Shown: positions 7,595 through 15,840 of the stretch, one piece after another
Position numbering within the stretch: the first letter of the stretch is position 1
How the letters are laid out: each line of letters starts with the position of its first letter
Source: Butyrivibrio sp. INlla21
Lineage (GTDB): Bacteria; Bacillota; Clostridia; Lachnospirales; Lachnospiraceae
Length of the DNA stretch: 64,000 nt
NCBI RefSeq assembly: GCF_900116875.1
Contig: NZ_FPCC01000007.1
Location: forward strand, 90,414 to 154,413
Direction: 5' to 3'
Translations under genes and position numbers: made by a program
The notes under the pieces: generated by a model
What the model was told of the DNA's origin: nothing
Seen by the model: only the letters and a program-made list of their open reading frames with translations
The model's database searches: none

Positions 7595-9298
7595 ATGAAA
7601 GGTGTGATAAAACAGTCCTTCAAAAGGCAGATATTCGTGATATTCCTAGCCGTAACACTTGCTCTTGTCATCATCGGCGGAATACTTACGATACAGGGAT
7701 TCCTTACAAAACTGTCTTCCGATTATGAAAAAAGAGATCTCGAGCAGTTTTCTGTGATAAAAAAGAATATGGAACGCGACCTAAAGATGTCCGAGGAAGC
7801 GCTTGATAAGCTCTCAAAAAGCAGAGTCATAAAAGCAACGATTGAAAACGACTACTCCAATTCTCTTGATATATATACGTCACTCTACGAAGCCTCAAGA
7901 GGAATTAGAGATTTTGCGGGAGTCGGAATATACAAGGGTGGCCGGTGCCTTTACAGCACCTGGACAGACACCGGAAGCAAAGATCTTCCGCAGAATTATT
8001 CCGTCCTTGGACAGGCACAAACACAAAAAGGAAAAACCGTTTATTCGCTTGATCCGAGATCCTCATCGGAAAGAGGAGCGGCTCTTTTGATGGCAAGACG
8101 GATCACGGAAGGCGCAGAGAACGGATATATTGTAATAAGAATAGAACAAAACGCGGTAAAAGAGAGACTTAGCAAAGAGATAAATTCCAAAGACGGTCTC
8201 ATGCTTACAACAGGTTTCTTAAGACCCATATGTTTGCTTGGAACGGCAGAAGACGGAAGCGAGCTTTCCGGTATCAGGAAGAATTTCCTTATAGGACAGA
8301 AATATACCTTCGGAAGCACCAACAACATATATATCACAGAGCTTGCGGATACAGGTCTTTTGTGCATATATGTTACACCGCCCGCGCTAGGCGAAGGAGC
8401 GGCAAGAGCCGGATATCAGATTGTCGTTATACTCTCTATCATAAGCGTACTTGTATGCTTGTTGGTCGCATCGAGGATGAGCGAGTACTTCTCAAAGCCG
8501 ATAGCGGCGCTTTCATCGGCGATGAAGAGATTTAGAAAAGGTGATTTTGACACCAAGATCGAGCTTGAAAGAGACGACGAATTCGAGCAGCTCGCGACGG
8601 GCTTTAACAAAATGACCACGCAGCTTAAGACCACCATGGAAGAGAGAGTCGAGGCTGAAAGAAACGTAAACGAGACAAGAATAAAGATGATGCAGGCACA
8701 GTTAAATCCGCATTTTCTTTATAATACCCTCGATACCATAAAGTGGGTTGCCAAGGCGCACGGAGTAAACGAAGTAGCCACACTTTCTTCGTCGCTTGCG
8801 GGAATACTAAGGACGGGAATTTCCGAAAAACAGTTCTGCAAATTATCAAATGAGCTTGAACTTGTTCAGAATTATTGCGATATTCAGAAGATAAGATTTG
8901 ATGATAAATTTGACATAACGATAGATGTGCCGGAAGATGTTATGAACGCAGTCATACCTAAACTGATATTGCAGCCGATTGTAGAAAACGCCATCATTCA
9001 CGGAATGGAAGAGATGGATGACGGACATATCTACGTTGCTGCCGTTCATGACACAGCAAACGGAAACAACCTTCTTAAGATATCCGTTCAGGATAACGGA
9101 AAAGGAATCAGCGACGAGATGCTCAATGCGCTCAACAACGACGACGTTGAAACATTAAAAGGGCACCTCGGACTAAACAATGTCAATACCATCATAAGAT
9201 TGTACTACGGAAAAGAGTACGGAGTCATGGCATTTAGGCCATCCGAGGGCGGAACCGTAATGATAGTAACGCTTCCCTACTCAGAGGATCAGCCATAA
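7595..9298 (+). CDS. Sensor histidine kinase, YesM/LytS type (HptS-like)
   Basis: A 567-residue membrane kinase. Order: transmembrane helix at about residues 12-34, an extracytoplasmic sensor domain to about 270, a second helix at about 275-293, HAMP at about 295-345, a His_kinase domain with the motif QLNPHFLYNTLD (phospho-acceptor His373), then an HATPase domain with N box IVENAIIHG and G box DNGKGIS, and a final G2-like region GHLGLNNV. It starts 2 nt after the stop of the binding protein and ends 21 nt before the AraC-type regulator, so the three form one transcription unit. The binding protein probably presents ligand to its ectodomain, as proposed for HptA and HptS of Staphylococcus. 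Confidence 0.92.
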   Translation: MKGVIKQSFKRQIFVIFLAVTLALVIIGGILTIQGFLTKLSSDYEKRDLEQFSVIKKNMERDLKMSEEALDKLSKSRVIKATIENDYSNSLDIYTSLYEASRGIRDFAGVGIYKGGRCLYSTWTDTGSKDLPQNYSVLGQAQTQKGKTVYSLDPRSSSERGAALLMARRITEGAENGYIVIRIEQNAVKERLSKEINSKDGLMLTTGFLRPICLLGTAEDGSELSGIRKNFLIGQKYTFGSTNNIYITELADTGLLCIYVTPPALGEGAARAGYQIVVILSIISVLVCLLVASRMSEYFSKPIAALSSAMKRFRKGDFDTKIELERDDEFEQLATGFNKMTTQLKTTMEERVEAERNVNETRIKMMQAQLNPHFLYNTLDTIKWVAKAHGVNEVATLSSSLAGILRTGISEKQFCKLSNELELVQNYCDIQKIRFDDKFDITIDVPEDVMNAVIPKLILQPIVENAIIHGMEEMDDGHIYVAAVHDTANGNNLLKISVQDNGKGISDEMLNALNNDDVETLKGHLGLNNVNTIIRLYYGKEYGVMAFRPSEGGTVMIVTLPYSEDQP

Positions 9299-9319
9299 CA
9301 ATGGAGAAAAGAGAAAACG

Positions 9320-10087
9320 ATGACATCGGTAATGATAGTAGATGATGAAAAAAATGTAAGGCAAGGCATAATAACGGAAACCGACTGGGACCTTATCGGC
9401 TGCGAAGTTGTGGCTGAGGCGTCCAACGGCGAGATGGCGTATGAGCTGGCGATCAAGCACAGACCGGATCTAATTATCTCAGACATCAAGATGCCTAAGA
9501 TGACGGGAATTGAGCTTGCGGAAAAGATTCACGAAAGATTTCCCAACACCAAGATAATATTCCTTACGGCATATGATGAATTTGAGTATGCAAGAGCTGC
9601 GATAAAACTCGGCGTTTCGGATTATCTTTTGAAACCTTTTAAGGACGGTGAGCTCGAAGGCTCCGTTCAAAAGCTCCTTCACCTACATCCGATGACTTCG
9701 AATGCTGACGATGCCCTGCTTGAAGACGAGCTTATAAATCTTAAGAAAAAAGAGGATATCTCAAACAGGTATGTTCAGAGCGCGATCGAATACATCGAAA
9801 ATCATTTTTCGGATGCGGATTTTGCGCTTGGAAAACTTGCGGAGTCCATGGGCGTGAGCGAAGGTCATATCAGCAGACTCTTTAAAGCGGAGACAGATAT
9901 CAGTATCGGAAACTACCTCACAAGATATCGAATCAGAAAGGCCATGAACCATCTTAAGAACGTTCAGGTCAAGGTATATGAAGTTGCCGAGAAGGTTGGA
10001 TATCAGGATATAGCATATTTTTCCAACACGTTTAAAAAACTTGTCGGAAAATCTCCCTCTGATTACCAGGCAAAAGGGCTTGAATAA
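9320..10087 (+). CDS. Response regulator with AraC-type DNA-binding domain (YesN/HptR-like)
   Basis: A 255-residue cytosolic transcription factor. The receiver domain has the acidic pair in VDDEK, the phospho-acceptor Asp55 in LIISDIKMP, and the Lys in LLKPF near residue 103. Residues 155-255 hold two helix-turn-helix motifs of the AraC family, ending VAEKVGYQDIAYFSNTFKKLVGKSPSDYQ. It is the cognate partner of the kinase just upstream and most likely activates the binding protein, permease and ATPase genes that follow, whose leader contains a terminator-like hairpin. SD: GGAGAAAAGAGAAAAC region before ATG. Confidence 0.93.
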   Translation: MTSVMIVDDEKNVRQGIITETDWDLIGCEVVAEASNGEMAYELAIKHRPDLIISDIKMPKMTGIELAEKIHERFPNTKIIFLTAYDEFEYARAAIKLGVSDYLLKPFKDGELEGSVQKLLHLHPMTSNADDALLEDELINLKKKEDISNRYVQSAIEYIENHFSDADFALGKLAESMGVSEGHISRLFKAETDISIGNYLTRYRIRKAMNHLKNVQVKVYEVAEKVGYQDIAYFSNTFKKLVGKSPSDYQAKGLE

Positions 10088-10166
10088 GCCAAAAACGAAA
10101 GATGTCATTATTCAACAAATAATATCAGATTTGTCTTATATAAATGACTAATATGCACAACTAAAA

Positions 10167-10207
10167 TGGATGTATCAAGTAAATACACGCTTGATGCATC
10201 CATTTTT
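10167..10207 (+). terminator. Hairpin terminator in the leader of the second binding-protein gene
   Basis: TGGATGTATCAAG (10167-10179) pairs with CTTGATGCATCCA (10190-10202), 13 bp with one G-U pair and a 10-nt loop, followed by TTTTT. It lies between the regulator gene (stop at 10087) and the GTG of the binding protein at 10233. It can end read-through from the regulatory genes; if transcription starts upstream of it, it would act as an attenuator. Confidence 0.75.
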
Positions 10208-10232
10208 AATTGGAATCAAAGGAGGAAGAAAA

Positions 10233-11636
10233 GTGAAAAAGAAAGTATTATCAGCTATTCTGACATTCACAATGGTAGTAACTGCTCTCGCAGGCTGCGG
10301 AAATACAGCAGCAAACACAGCACCTGCAGGCGATCAGGCAGCACCGGCGGCAGACGCACCTGCTGACACAGCAGCAGACAGCGCAGCTCCCGCAGCTGAG
10401 CTTACAGGCATTGATGCCATCATCGCAGAGGCAGAGACAATGACAATGGAAGAACTTGCAGCTAAGGCTATTGAGGAGTCTAACGGCAAGACTTTCTACG
10501 GCGTAGGTAATTCCAGCCGCGGAAAATCAGCACTTCCGTTATTTATTGAGTACTTACAGTCAATCGATTCTTCATATTCAATGGAATTTGAGTGGCAGCA
10601 GCCCAAGAACAACAAGATCTTCGAGCAGCTCACATCAGATTCACTTAAGAGCGAAGGTACTTTCGCTATGACACTTATCCAGGACGGAAATCAGATTCAG
10701 TCCAAGATGGTCGACACAGATATCTTAAAGACCTTTATTCCTAAGGAGTGGGCTGAAGCAAATAATACGTCTGCGGATTCTTATGAGGGATTCCTTCCTC
10801 TTCAGACACTTAACAAGGTATTTATGTACAACAGCACAGGAAGCGCAACATACAACAACTGTTGGGACTTCGTATATGACGGAGCACATCCTCTTTTCAT
10901 GGGTGTTGATTCCGAGATCGTAGGAAAGAACTTCCTTATGATGCTCACAGAAGACAAGTACGCTACATGGCTCAAAGAAGCATACGACAAGCTCGACGAT
11001 ACCAAGAAGGCATACTTCGAGCCCACTATCAAGGCTATGCAGGCTGACGCCAACGACCTCGGACTTGGCGCAAACGGAGCATACGCTCTTGCATGGATCA
11101 AGCTCTGGGTTAACAGCTACAACGAGCAGACAGATGACGGCCCTATCTGCAACACACTTGTAGATGCATCCGCAAAGGATCAGGCAGGACTTCTTGTTTA
11201 CTCAAAGCTTCGCTCTGTAGAAGAGTCAGCAACAGTGTCTGTTAACAACATCAAAGTTGCAGCATACGAAGACGGCTACACAGGAATCGGCGGATACGGC
11301 TATTGCCACTACCTCTTCCTTACAAAGAACAGTCCTCTTCCTTGGACATCATGCGCATTCATCGCTTTCATGACTTGCACAGAGCAGGGATTTGAAGCAT
11401 GGGGCAAAGACATGGGCGGATATTCATCCAATCCTAAGGTTGCAGAAGAGATCGAAGCTACATTCCATCACTCACAGGGCGGCGGAGATGAGTTCCCTGC
11501 AAAGAACGACCGCGGATATGACTGGTGGACAACAAACGGCGAGCTCATACTTGAGGATCCCGTATATTGTTCAGAAGTATCCTTCTCAGTAGGAAGCTGG
11601 ATCGACGTTCTCGACCACTATACACCCGGAGAGTGA
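10233..11636 (+). CDS. ABC transporter solute-binding lipoprotein
   Basis: A 467-residue extracellular binding protein belonging with the permease and ATPase downstream. The GTG at 10233 is chosen since GGAGGAAG lies 5-10 nt ahead and the product then begins VKKKVLSAILTFTMVVTALAGCG, a lipoprotein signal with lipobox LAGC; an upstream in-frame ATG lies inside the leader hairpin. A 50-residue Ala/Pro/Asp-rich linker follows the lipid-anchored Cys. The mature domain looks like an iron/organic-anion type binding protein (YGVGNSSRGKSALPLFIEYLQS). It is followed by a hairpin terminator before the permease gene, which should make it more abundant than the membrane parts. Ligand not deducible from the sequence. 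Confidence 0.85.
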   Translation: MKKKVLSAILTFTMVVTALAGCGNTAANTAPAGDQAAPAADAPADTAADSAAPAAELTGIDAIIAEAETMTMEELAAKAIEESNGKTFYGVGNSSRGKSALPLFIEYLQSIDSSYSMEFEWQQPKNNKIFEQLTSDSLKSEGTFAMTLIQDGNQIQSKMVDTDILKTFIPKEWAEANNTSADSYEGFLPLQTLNKVFMYNSTGSATYNNCWDFVYDGAHPLFMGVDSEIVGKNFLMMLTEDKYATWLKEAYDKLDDTKKAYFEPTIKAMQADANDLGLGANGAYALAWIKLWVNSYNEQTDDGPICNTLVDASAKDQAGLLVYSKLRSVEESATVSVNNIKVAAYEDGYTGIGGYGYCHYLFLTKNSPLPWTSCAFIAFMTCTEQGFEAWGKDMGGYSSNPKVAEEIEATFHHSQGGGDEFPAKNDRGYDWWTTNGELILEDPVYCSEVSFSVGSWIDVLDHYTPGE

Positions 11637-11652
11637 TTCTTAAGTGAAAATC

Positions 11653-11695
11653 AAAGGGATGTCGCTTTTTCCTAAATAAGTGGCATCCCTTTTTA
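11653..11695 (+). terminator. Intra-operon hairpin between binding protein and permease
   Basis: AAAGGGATGtCgC pairs with GtGgCATCCCTTT across a 15-nt loop and ends in TTTTT. It sits 16 nt after the binding-protein stop and 18 nt before the permease start, a position that usually gives partial termination and higher binding-protein levels. Confidence 0.75.
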
Positions 11696-11712
11696 AGGAA
11701 AAGAGGTAAAAA

Positions 11713-13539
11713 ATGCAAGCAATCGCAAAACCAGACAAAAGTGCGATTTTCAAAAATAAGGTAAAGACTTGGTTTTCCCAACCTCAGAACATAATACTTT
11801 TGCTGTTTGGGATTGTTTTAACCTTTAGTACTGTCGCACCTATCATAGCAATTGTAAAAGATACATTCAGTATCCATCCCGGAACCATCGATCAGCATCT
11901 GACCAAAAAAGTTTCGGGCTATACGATAGTAAACTACATCGATCTTTTTACCAGCAGACTGGCCAGAGCCAATCTGTGGACACCGCTTCTTAACACGGTG
12001 ATCCTTTCGGTACTTACCTGTATCATTTCTATTTTATTCGGTGGATTGTTTGCCTTCCTGGTAACAAGAACCGACATGAAATTCAAGAAATACCTAAGCT
12101 CGATCTTTATTTTTCCTTATATCATGCCACAGTGGACACTCGCTGTAGTATGGCAGCACATGTTCTATTCCAACAAAGTAACGGGAACAAGCGACGGGCT
12201 TTTGGCAGCAATATTCCATGTGTACTTCCCAAACTGGTGGTGCCAGGGAGTATTCCCAAGTGCAATGGTACTCGGCCTTCACTACGCACCTTTTGCTTAC
12301 ATCCTGATTGGCGGAATATTCAAGAACATGGATGCAAACCTTGAGGAGGCGGCAACAATTCTTGATACACCCAAGTGGAAGATAATGTTCAAAGTAACAC
12401 TTCCCATGATCAAGCCCGCCATTCTCTCAACAATACTTTTGGTATTCGGAAGCGCAATGGGAAGTTATCCCGTTCCGCACTACTTAAACCTTACAACACT
12501 TTCAACCAAGTACATTTCAATGAACAGCACCTACACCGGTGAAGCAAGTATCCTTGCGATCATCATGATGGTATTCGGTGTGCTGATCCTTGGAATGAAC
12601 CAGATGAGCTTAAAGAGCCGCAAGAACTATACAACGGTTACCGGAAAATCCGGACAGCTCACCAAGCTTACCATCGGAAAGATGGGAAAATACATTGTGG
12701 GAATCGTTTTCATTCTCATTACATTCTTCACAAGTATTTGGCCGATAGTTCTTTTTGCACTAGAGACCTTCCTTCCCAACCCCGGTGATTACAGCTTCCT
12801 TTACACAGGAAACCTGGCTCATCTTACAACAAAGTGGTGGGTTACAAACGAAAACGTGACTGAAAACGGAATGTACGGTCAATCCGGAATTCTGTATAAC
12901 AATACAATATGGCATGCATTCTTCGGAACCCTGTTCCTTGCAGTTGTCTGTGCACTCATCGCAGGAACCATCGGAACACTTATCGGCTACGCAGTTGCCA
13001 AAAAGAGAAGAAGCAAGTGGGCCAATTACGTCAACAACGTGGCATTCTTGCCTTACCTTATGCCATCAATAGCGGTAGGAGCAGCATTCTTTATCCTGTT
13101 CTCCAATGAGCACATCAACCTCTTTAACACATACACACTGCTTATCATCGCAGGTGTGGTTAAGTACATTCCTTTTGCATCGAGGAGTTCACTTAACTCC
13201 ATGCTCCAGATAAGCAACGAGCTTGAAGAGGCTGCGGTCATCATGGACACACCTTGGATAAAGAGAATGACAAGGATCATCATTCCTATCCAGAAATCGT
13301 CGATCATAAGCGGATATCTGCTTCCGTTCATGACGTGCCTTCGAGAGTTGTCATTGTTCCTTCTTCTCTGCACGCAAGGCTTTATCCTTTCGACAACACT
13401 CGACTATTTCGATGAGATGGGACTATACGCATTCTCAAGTGCGATAAACCTGATACTTATCGTGACAATCTTAGTATTTAACACACTGGTTAATAAGCTG
13501 ACGGGCGCAAGCCTTGACAGTGGCATAGGAGGAAAGTAA
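11713..13539 (+). CDS. ABC transporter permease, fused two-domain (FbpB/AfuB-like)
   Basis: A 608-residue inner-membrane protein made of two fused permease domains. The EAA coupling motif occurs twice, EEAATILDTPKWKIMFKVTLPMIKP around residues 210-235 and EEAAVIMDTPWIKRMTRIIIPIQK around residues 505-530, each in a half with about six hydrophobic helices. This fused form is characteristic of the iron/hexose-phosphate/2-aminoethylphosphonate type importers (FbpB, AfuB). The SD AAGAGGTAAAAA precedes the ATG. It ends 2 nt before the ATPase gene, so the two are translated together. With the binding protein upstream it completes an importer. Confidence 0.92.
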   Translation: MQAIAKPDKSAIFKNKVKTWFSQPQNIILLLFGIVLTFSTVAPIIAIVKDTFSIHPGTIDQHLTKKVSGYTIVNYIDLFTSRLARANLWTPLLNTVILSVLTCIISILFGGLFAFLVTRTDMKFKKYLSSIFIFPYIMPQWTLAVVWQHMFYSNKVTGTSDGLLAAIFHVYFPNWWCQGVFPSAMVLGLHYAPFAYILIGGIFKNMDANLEEAATILDTPKWKIMFKVTLPMIKPAILSTILLVFGSAMGSYPVPHYLNLTTLSTKYISMNSTYTGEASILAIIMMVFGVLILGMNQMSLKSRKNYTTVTGKSGQLTKLTIGKMGKYIVGIVFILITFFTSIWPIVLFALETFLPNPGDYSFLYTGNLAHLTTKWWVTNENVTENGMYGQSGILYNNTIWHAFFGTLFLAVVCALIAGTIGTLIGYAVAKKRRSKWANYVNNVAFLPYLMPSIAVGAAFFILFSNEHINLFNTYTLLIIAGVVKYIPFASRSSLNSMLQISNELEEAAVIMDTPWIKRMTRIIIPIQKSSIISGYLLPFMTCLRELSLFLLLCTQGFILSTTLDYFDEMGLYAFSSAINLILIVTILVFNTLVNKLTGASLDSGIGGK

Positions 13540-13541
13540 TC

Positions 13542-15188
13542 ATGCCGGAAATCATTTTAGAGAATATAACAAAACGCTGGGGAAAATTCTTTGGCGTAGA
13601 TAATGTAAGCCTTAATATACCAAACAACTCTTTTATCACACTCCTTGGACCTTCGGGCTGCGGTAAGACTACGATCCTTCGAATGATCGCAGGTCTTGAG
13701 ACTCCGACCGAAGGAAAGATCACAATAGGAGATAAGGTTGTGTTTGACTCTAATGCGGGCATAAACATTCCCGCCAACAAAAGAAGAGTCGGCTTCCTTT
13801 TCCAGAACTACGCGCTCTGGCCCAACATGACCGTATATGAGAACATCGCATTCGGCCTTAAGAACATCAACGAGAAAATGCCCGTCGTTGATATCGAAGC
13901 TAAGCAGACTGCCGACATGATAAGAGCTCTTCAGAACGGTAACAAGGTAAAAGAGATTGTGGAAGAGTGCAGGGATAAGAACGGTAAGCTCGATGAAAAC
14001 AAAGCTTACGTTAAGCTTATCGATAATTACAGCCTTTCAATCTTTACCGCAAAAGAACTTTACGGATTAAATATTCAGGGTGCGCAGGATGCAGCAGCTG
14101 CAGCAAAATCCAAGCTTTCCGAATACGAGGCTAAGCTCGCTTCAATAAAAGAAAAATACAGCAAGGATTCAAAAGAGCTTAATGACAAATTCGAAGTGGT
14201 TAAGAACGGAGTAGTTGTCGAAGAAGTAAGAAAGCTTACAAAAGAAGAGATAGATTCAAGAGTCAGAGCTTGTTCAAGAATAGTTAAGATCGGAATGTTC
14301 ATGGACAGATATCCCGCGGAGCTTTCGGGTGGACAGCAGCAGAGAGTTGCGATTGCACGTACACTTGCTCCCGAGCCACAGGTTCTTTTCATGGATGAGC
14401 CTTTGTCAAACCTTGACGCCAAGCTTCGTCTTGAGATGAGATACGAGCTTCAAAGACTCCATGTCGAGACAGGAAGCACCTTTGTATACGTAACACACGA
14501 TCAGATGGAAGCCATGACACTTGCAACAAGAATCTGCCTTATCAACAACGGCGTTCTTCAGCAGTATGCGGCTCCTTTGGAAGTTTACAACAGACCTTCA
14601 AATCTTTTCGTAGCAGATTTCGTCGGAAATCCTTCAATGAACTTTGTTGACGGAAAAGGAAGCCAGCAGGCAGACGGAAGCGTTTCTCTTGATATCCTCG
14701 GAGGAATCAAGGCAAAATTCGTTCCGAATGATAGTCTTAACCTTGATGAGTGGAGAGCTCAGAGAGATAAAGAAGCTGAGGATAAGCTCGAGCTTGAAAG
14801 ACAGAGACTTATGAAAAAGGGTGCTGTTGAAAAGAGCAACAAGGATGAGGTATTTAAGTATCACATCCAAAAGGTTGAGGAAGAGGATGACAGCATCATG
14901 GACGAGCCTGTTATAACCGATGAAGATTTCGTTATCGGCATTCGTCCCGAGGCAATAGACATAGATCCAAACGGAAAGCTCGACACAACTGTTTACGGTG
15001 CGATGCCTACCGGAATGGAGTCAACACTTAAGCTTTGCATAGGTGAATTCCTCCTTACGGGAGTAATCTTCGGCGGAGTTATCTACAAGATCGGACAGGA
15101 AGAGAAGATCAGTATAAACGGAAACGATATCCTTCTTTTCGATCGCCGCTCAGGAAAGCTTATCTGTGCAGGTAAACTGGAGTTGTAA
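13542..15188 (+). CDS. ABC transporter ATP-binding protein with large helical-domain insertion
   Basis: A 548-residue ATPase of the MalK/FbpC class, far longer than the usual 340-380. The Walker A is GPSGCGKT at residues 36-43, the Q loop FQNYALWP near 87-94, the signature LSGGQQQR at 261-268, Walker B VLFMDEP at 281-287 and the switch His in VTHDQ. The Q-loop to signature distance is about 173 residues where around 50 is normal; the extra 115-130 residues (about 111-240) are charged, with an Ala/Lys/Glu-rich likely coiled coil. A second charged insert (about 405-460) lies in the C-terminal TOBE-like region before GIRPE. It energises the permease encoded immediately upstream. All core catalytic motifs are intact, so it should be active. 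Confidence 0.92.
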   Translation: MPEIILENITKRWGKFFGVDNVSLNIPNNSFITLLGPSGCGKTTILRMIAGLETPTEGKITIGDKVVFDSNAGINIPANKRRVGFLFQNYALWPNMTVYENIAFGLKNINEKMPVVDIEAKQTADMIRALQNGNKVKEIVEECRDKNGKLDENKAYVKLIDNYSLSIFTAKELYGLNIQGAQDAAAAAKSKLSEYEAKLASIKEKYSKDSKELNDKFEVVKNGVVVEEVRKLTKEEIDSRVRACSRIVKIGMFMDRYPAELSGGQQQRVAIARTLAPEPQVLFMDEPLSNLDAKLRLEMRYELQRLHVETGSTFVYVTHDQMEAMTLATRICLINNGVLQQYAAPLEVYNRPSNLFVADFVGNPSMNFVDGKGSQQADGSVSLDILGGIKAKFVPNDSLNLDEWRAQRDKEAEDKLELERQRLMKKGAVEKSNKDEVFKYHIQKVEEEDDSIMDEPVITDEDFVIGIRPEAIDIDPNGKLDTTVYGAMPTGMESTLKLCIGEFLLTGVIFGGVIYKIGQEEKISINGNDILLFDRRSGKLICAGKLEL

Positions 15189-15192
15189 GATA

Positions 15193-15363
15193 TTTGCGTT
15201 AGTCTAAAATACTTGTTTTCGGCTGCGCAGTGATTTACTGTAATTTAAAAGCAGGAAAATGTCTCATTTCGTGTTACTCATAGAAATCGACATTTTCCTG
15301 CTTTTTTCATTACGTAAATCATCTGCTCGTCCGAGAACTGCGCATTTTAGACCGAACGCAAAA
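15193..15363. repeat. Long imperfect palindrome (~170 nt) with strong central terminator stem
   Basis: The gap after the ABC operon folds almost end to end. The outer arms are TTTGCGTTagTCTAAAAT at 15193 onward and its near-complement ending at 15363; intermediate parts share GATTTAC, TGCGCAGT and related blocks; the innermost 17 bp (15247-15263 with 15291-15307, AAAAGCAGGAAAATGTC arm) are perfect with a 27-nt loop and T-rich end. The centre surely works as a bidirectional terminator for the ABC operon and the convergent glsB-like gene. The length of the remaining symmetry is beyond a terminator and resembles a MITE or large extragenic palindrome. Confidence 0.7.
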
Positions 15364-15379
15364 ACTAACAGCTTCCGTC

Positions 15380-15640
15380 TTACTTGGATAGAACTCTTCC
15401 GAGGTAGATAACGATGCAGGCGCCAATGGTTGAAACGATTATCGAACCAAGGAAACCTGAACCGTGAATACCGATGAGTCCAAGAACAAGATTACCGACA
15501 AAAGCACCGACAATTCCAAGAATAATATTTCTTACAAGGCTTCCGTTGGACTTCATGATCTGTCCGGCTGCCCAACCTGCAATGCCGCCGATAATAATTG
15601 CCATGATAATAGATGAAACAAAAGTACTTACTGCGAACAT
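15380..15640 (-). CDS. GlsB/YeaQ/YmgE-family small membrane protein
   Basis: An 86-residue protein with three hydrophobic helices and glycine-rich motifs (IIGGIAGWAAGQIMK, NIILGIVGAFVGNLVLGLIG, STIGACIVIYLGRVL), the hallmark of the YeaQ/YmgE/GlsB family formerly called transglycosylase-associated. Family members are linked to general and envelope stress; no enzymatic role is established. SD AGGAGGAGC lies ahead of the ATG. It is a single gene, convergent with the ABC operon and divergent from the clostripain-like gene. Confidence 0.88.
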   Translation of the reverse strand: MFAVSTFVSSIIMAIIIGGIAGWAAGQIMKSNGSLVRNIILGIVGAFVGNLVLGLIGIHGSGFLGSIIVSTIGACIVIYLGRVLSK

Positions 15641-15840
15641 TTTTATGCTCCTCCTATAACCTGATTTAAATATTTGAAATGATAATAACTATAAGCTTAA
15701 TTCATGTCATTTCATAGATAAATATAGCATAAAATTGTGATAATATGTATGATATAGGGGCAAAAAGTAAAAACGGAGCAATCCGTATATCATATATGAT
15801 TATGGTTTGCGTGTATGAACAACTTTTTTGGAGGAACGAC

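Noticed and set aside
6537..15188. Plain iron(III) importer annotation
   Set aside because: The binding-protein pattern and the linked three-component sensor fit organophosphate-type systems better; no siderophore or Fur-box evidence is seen.
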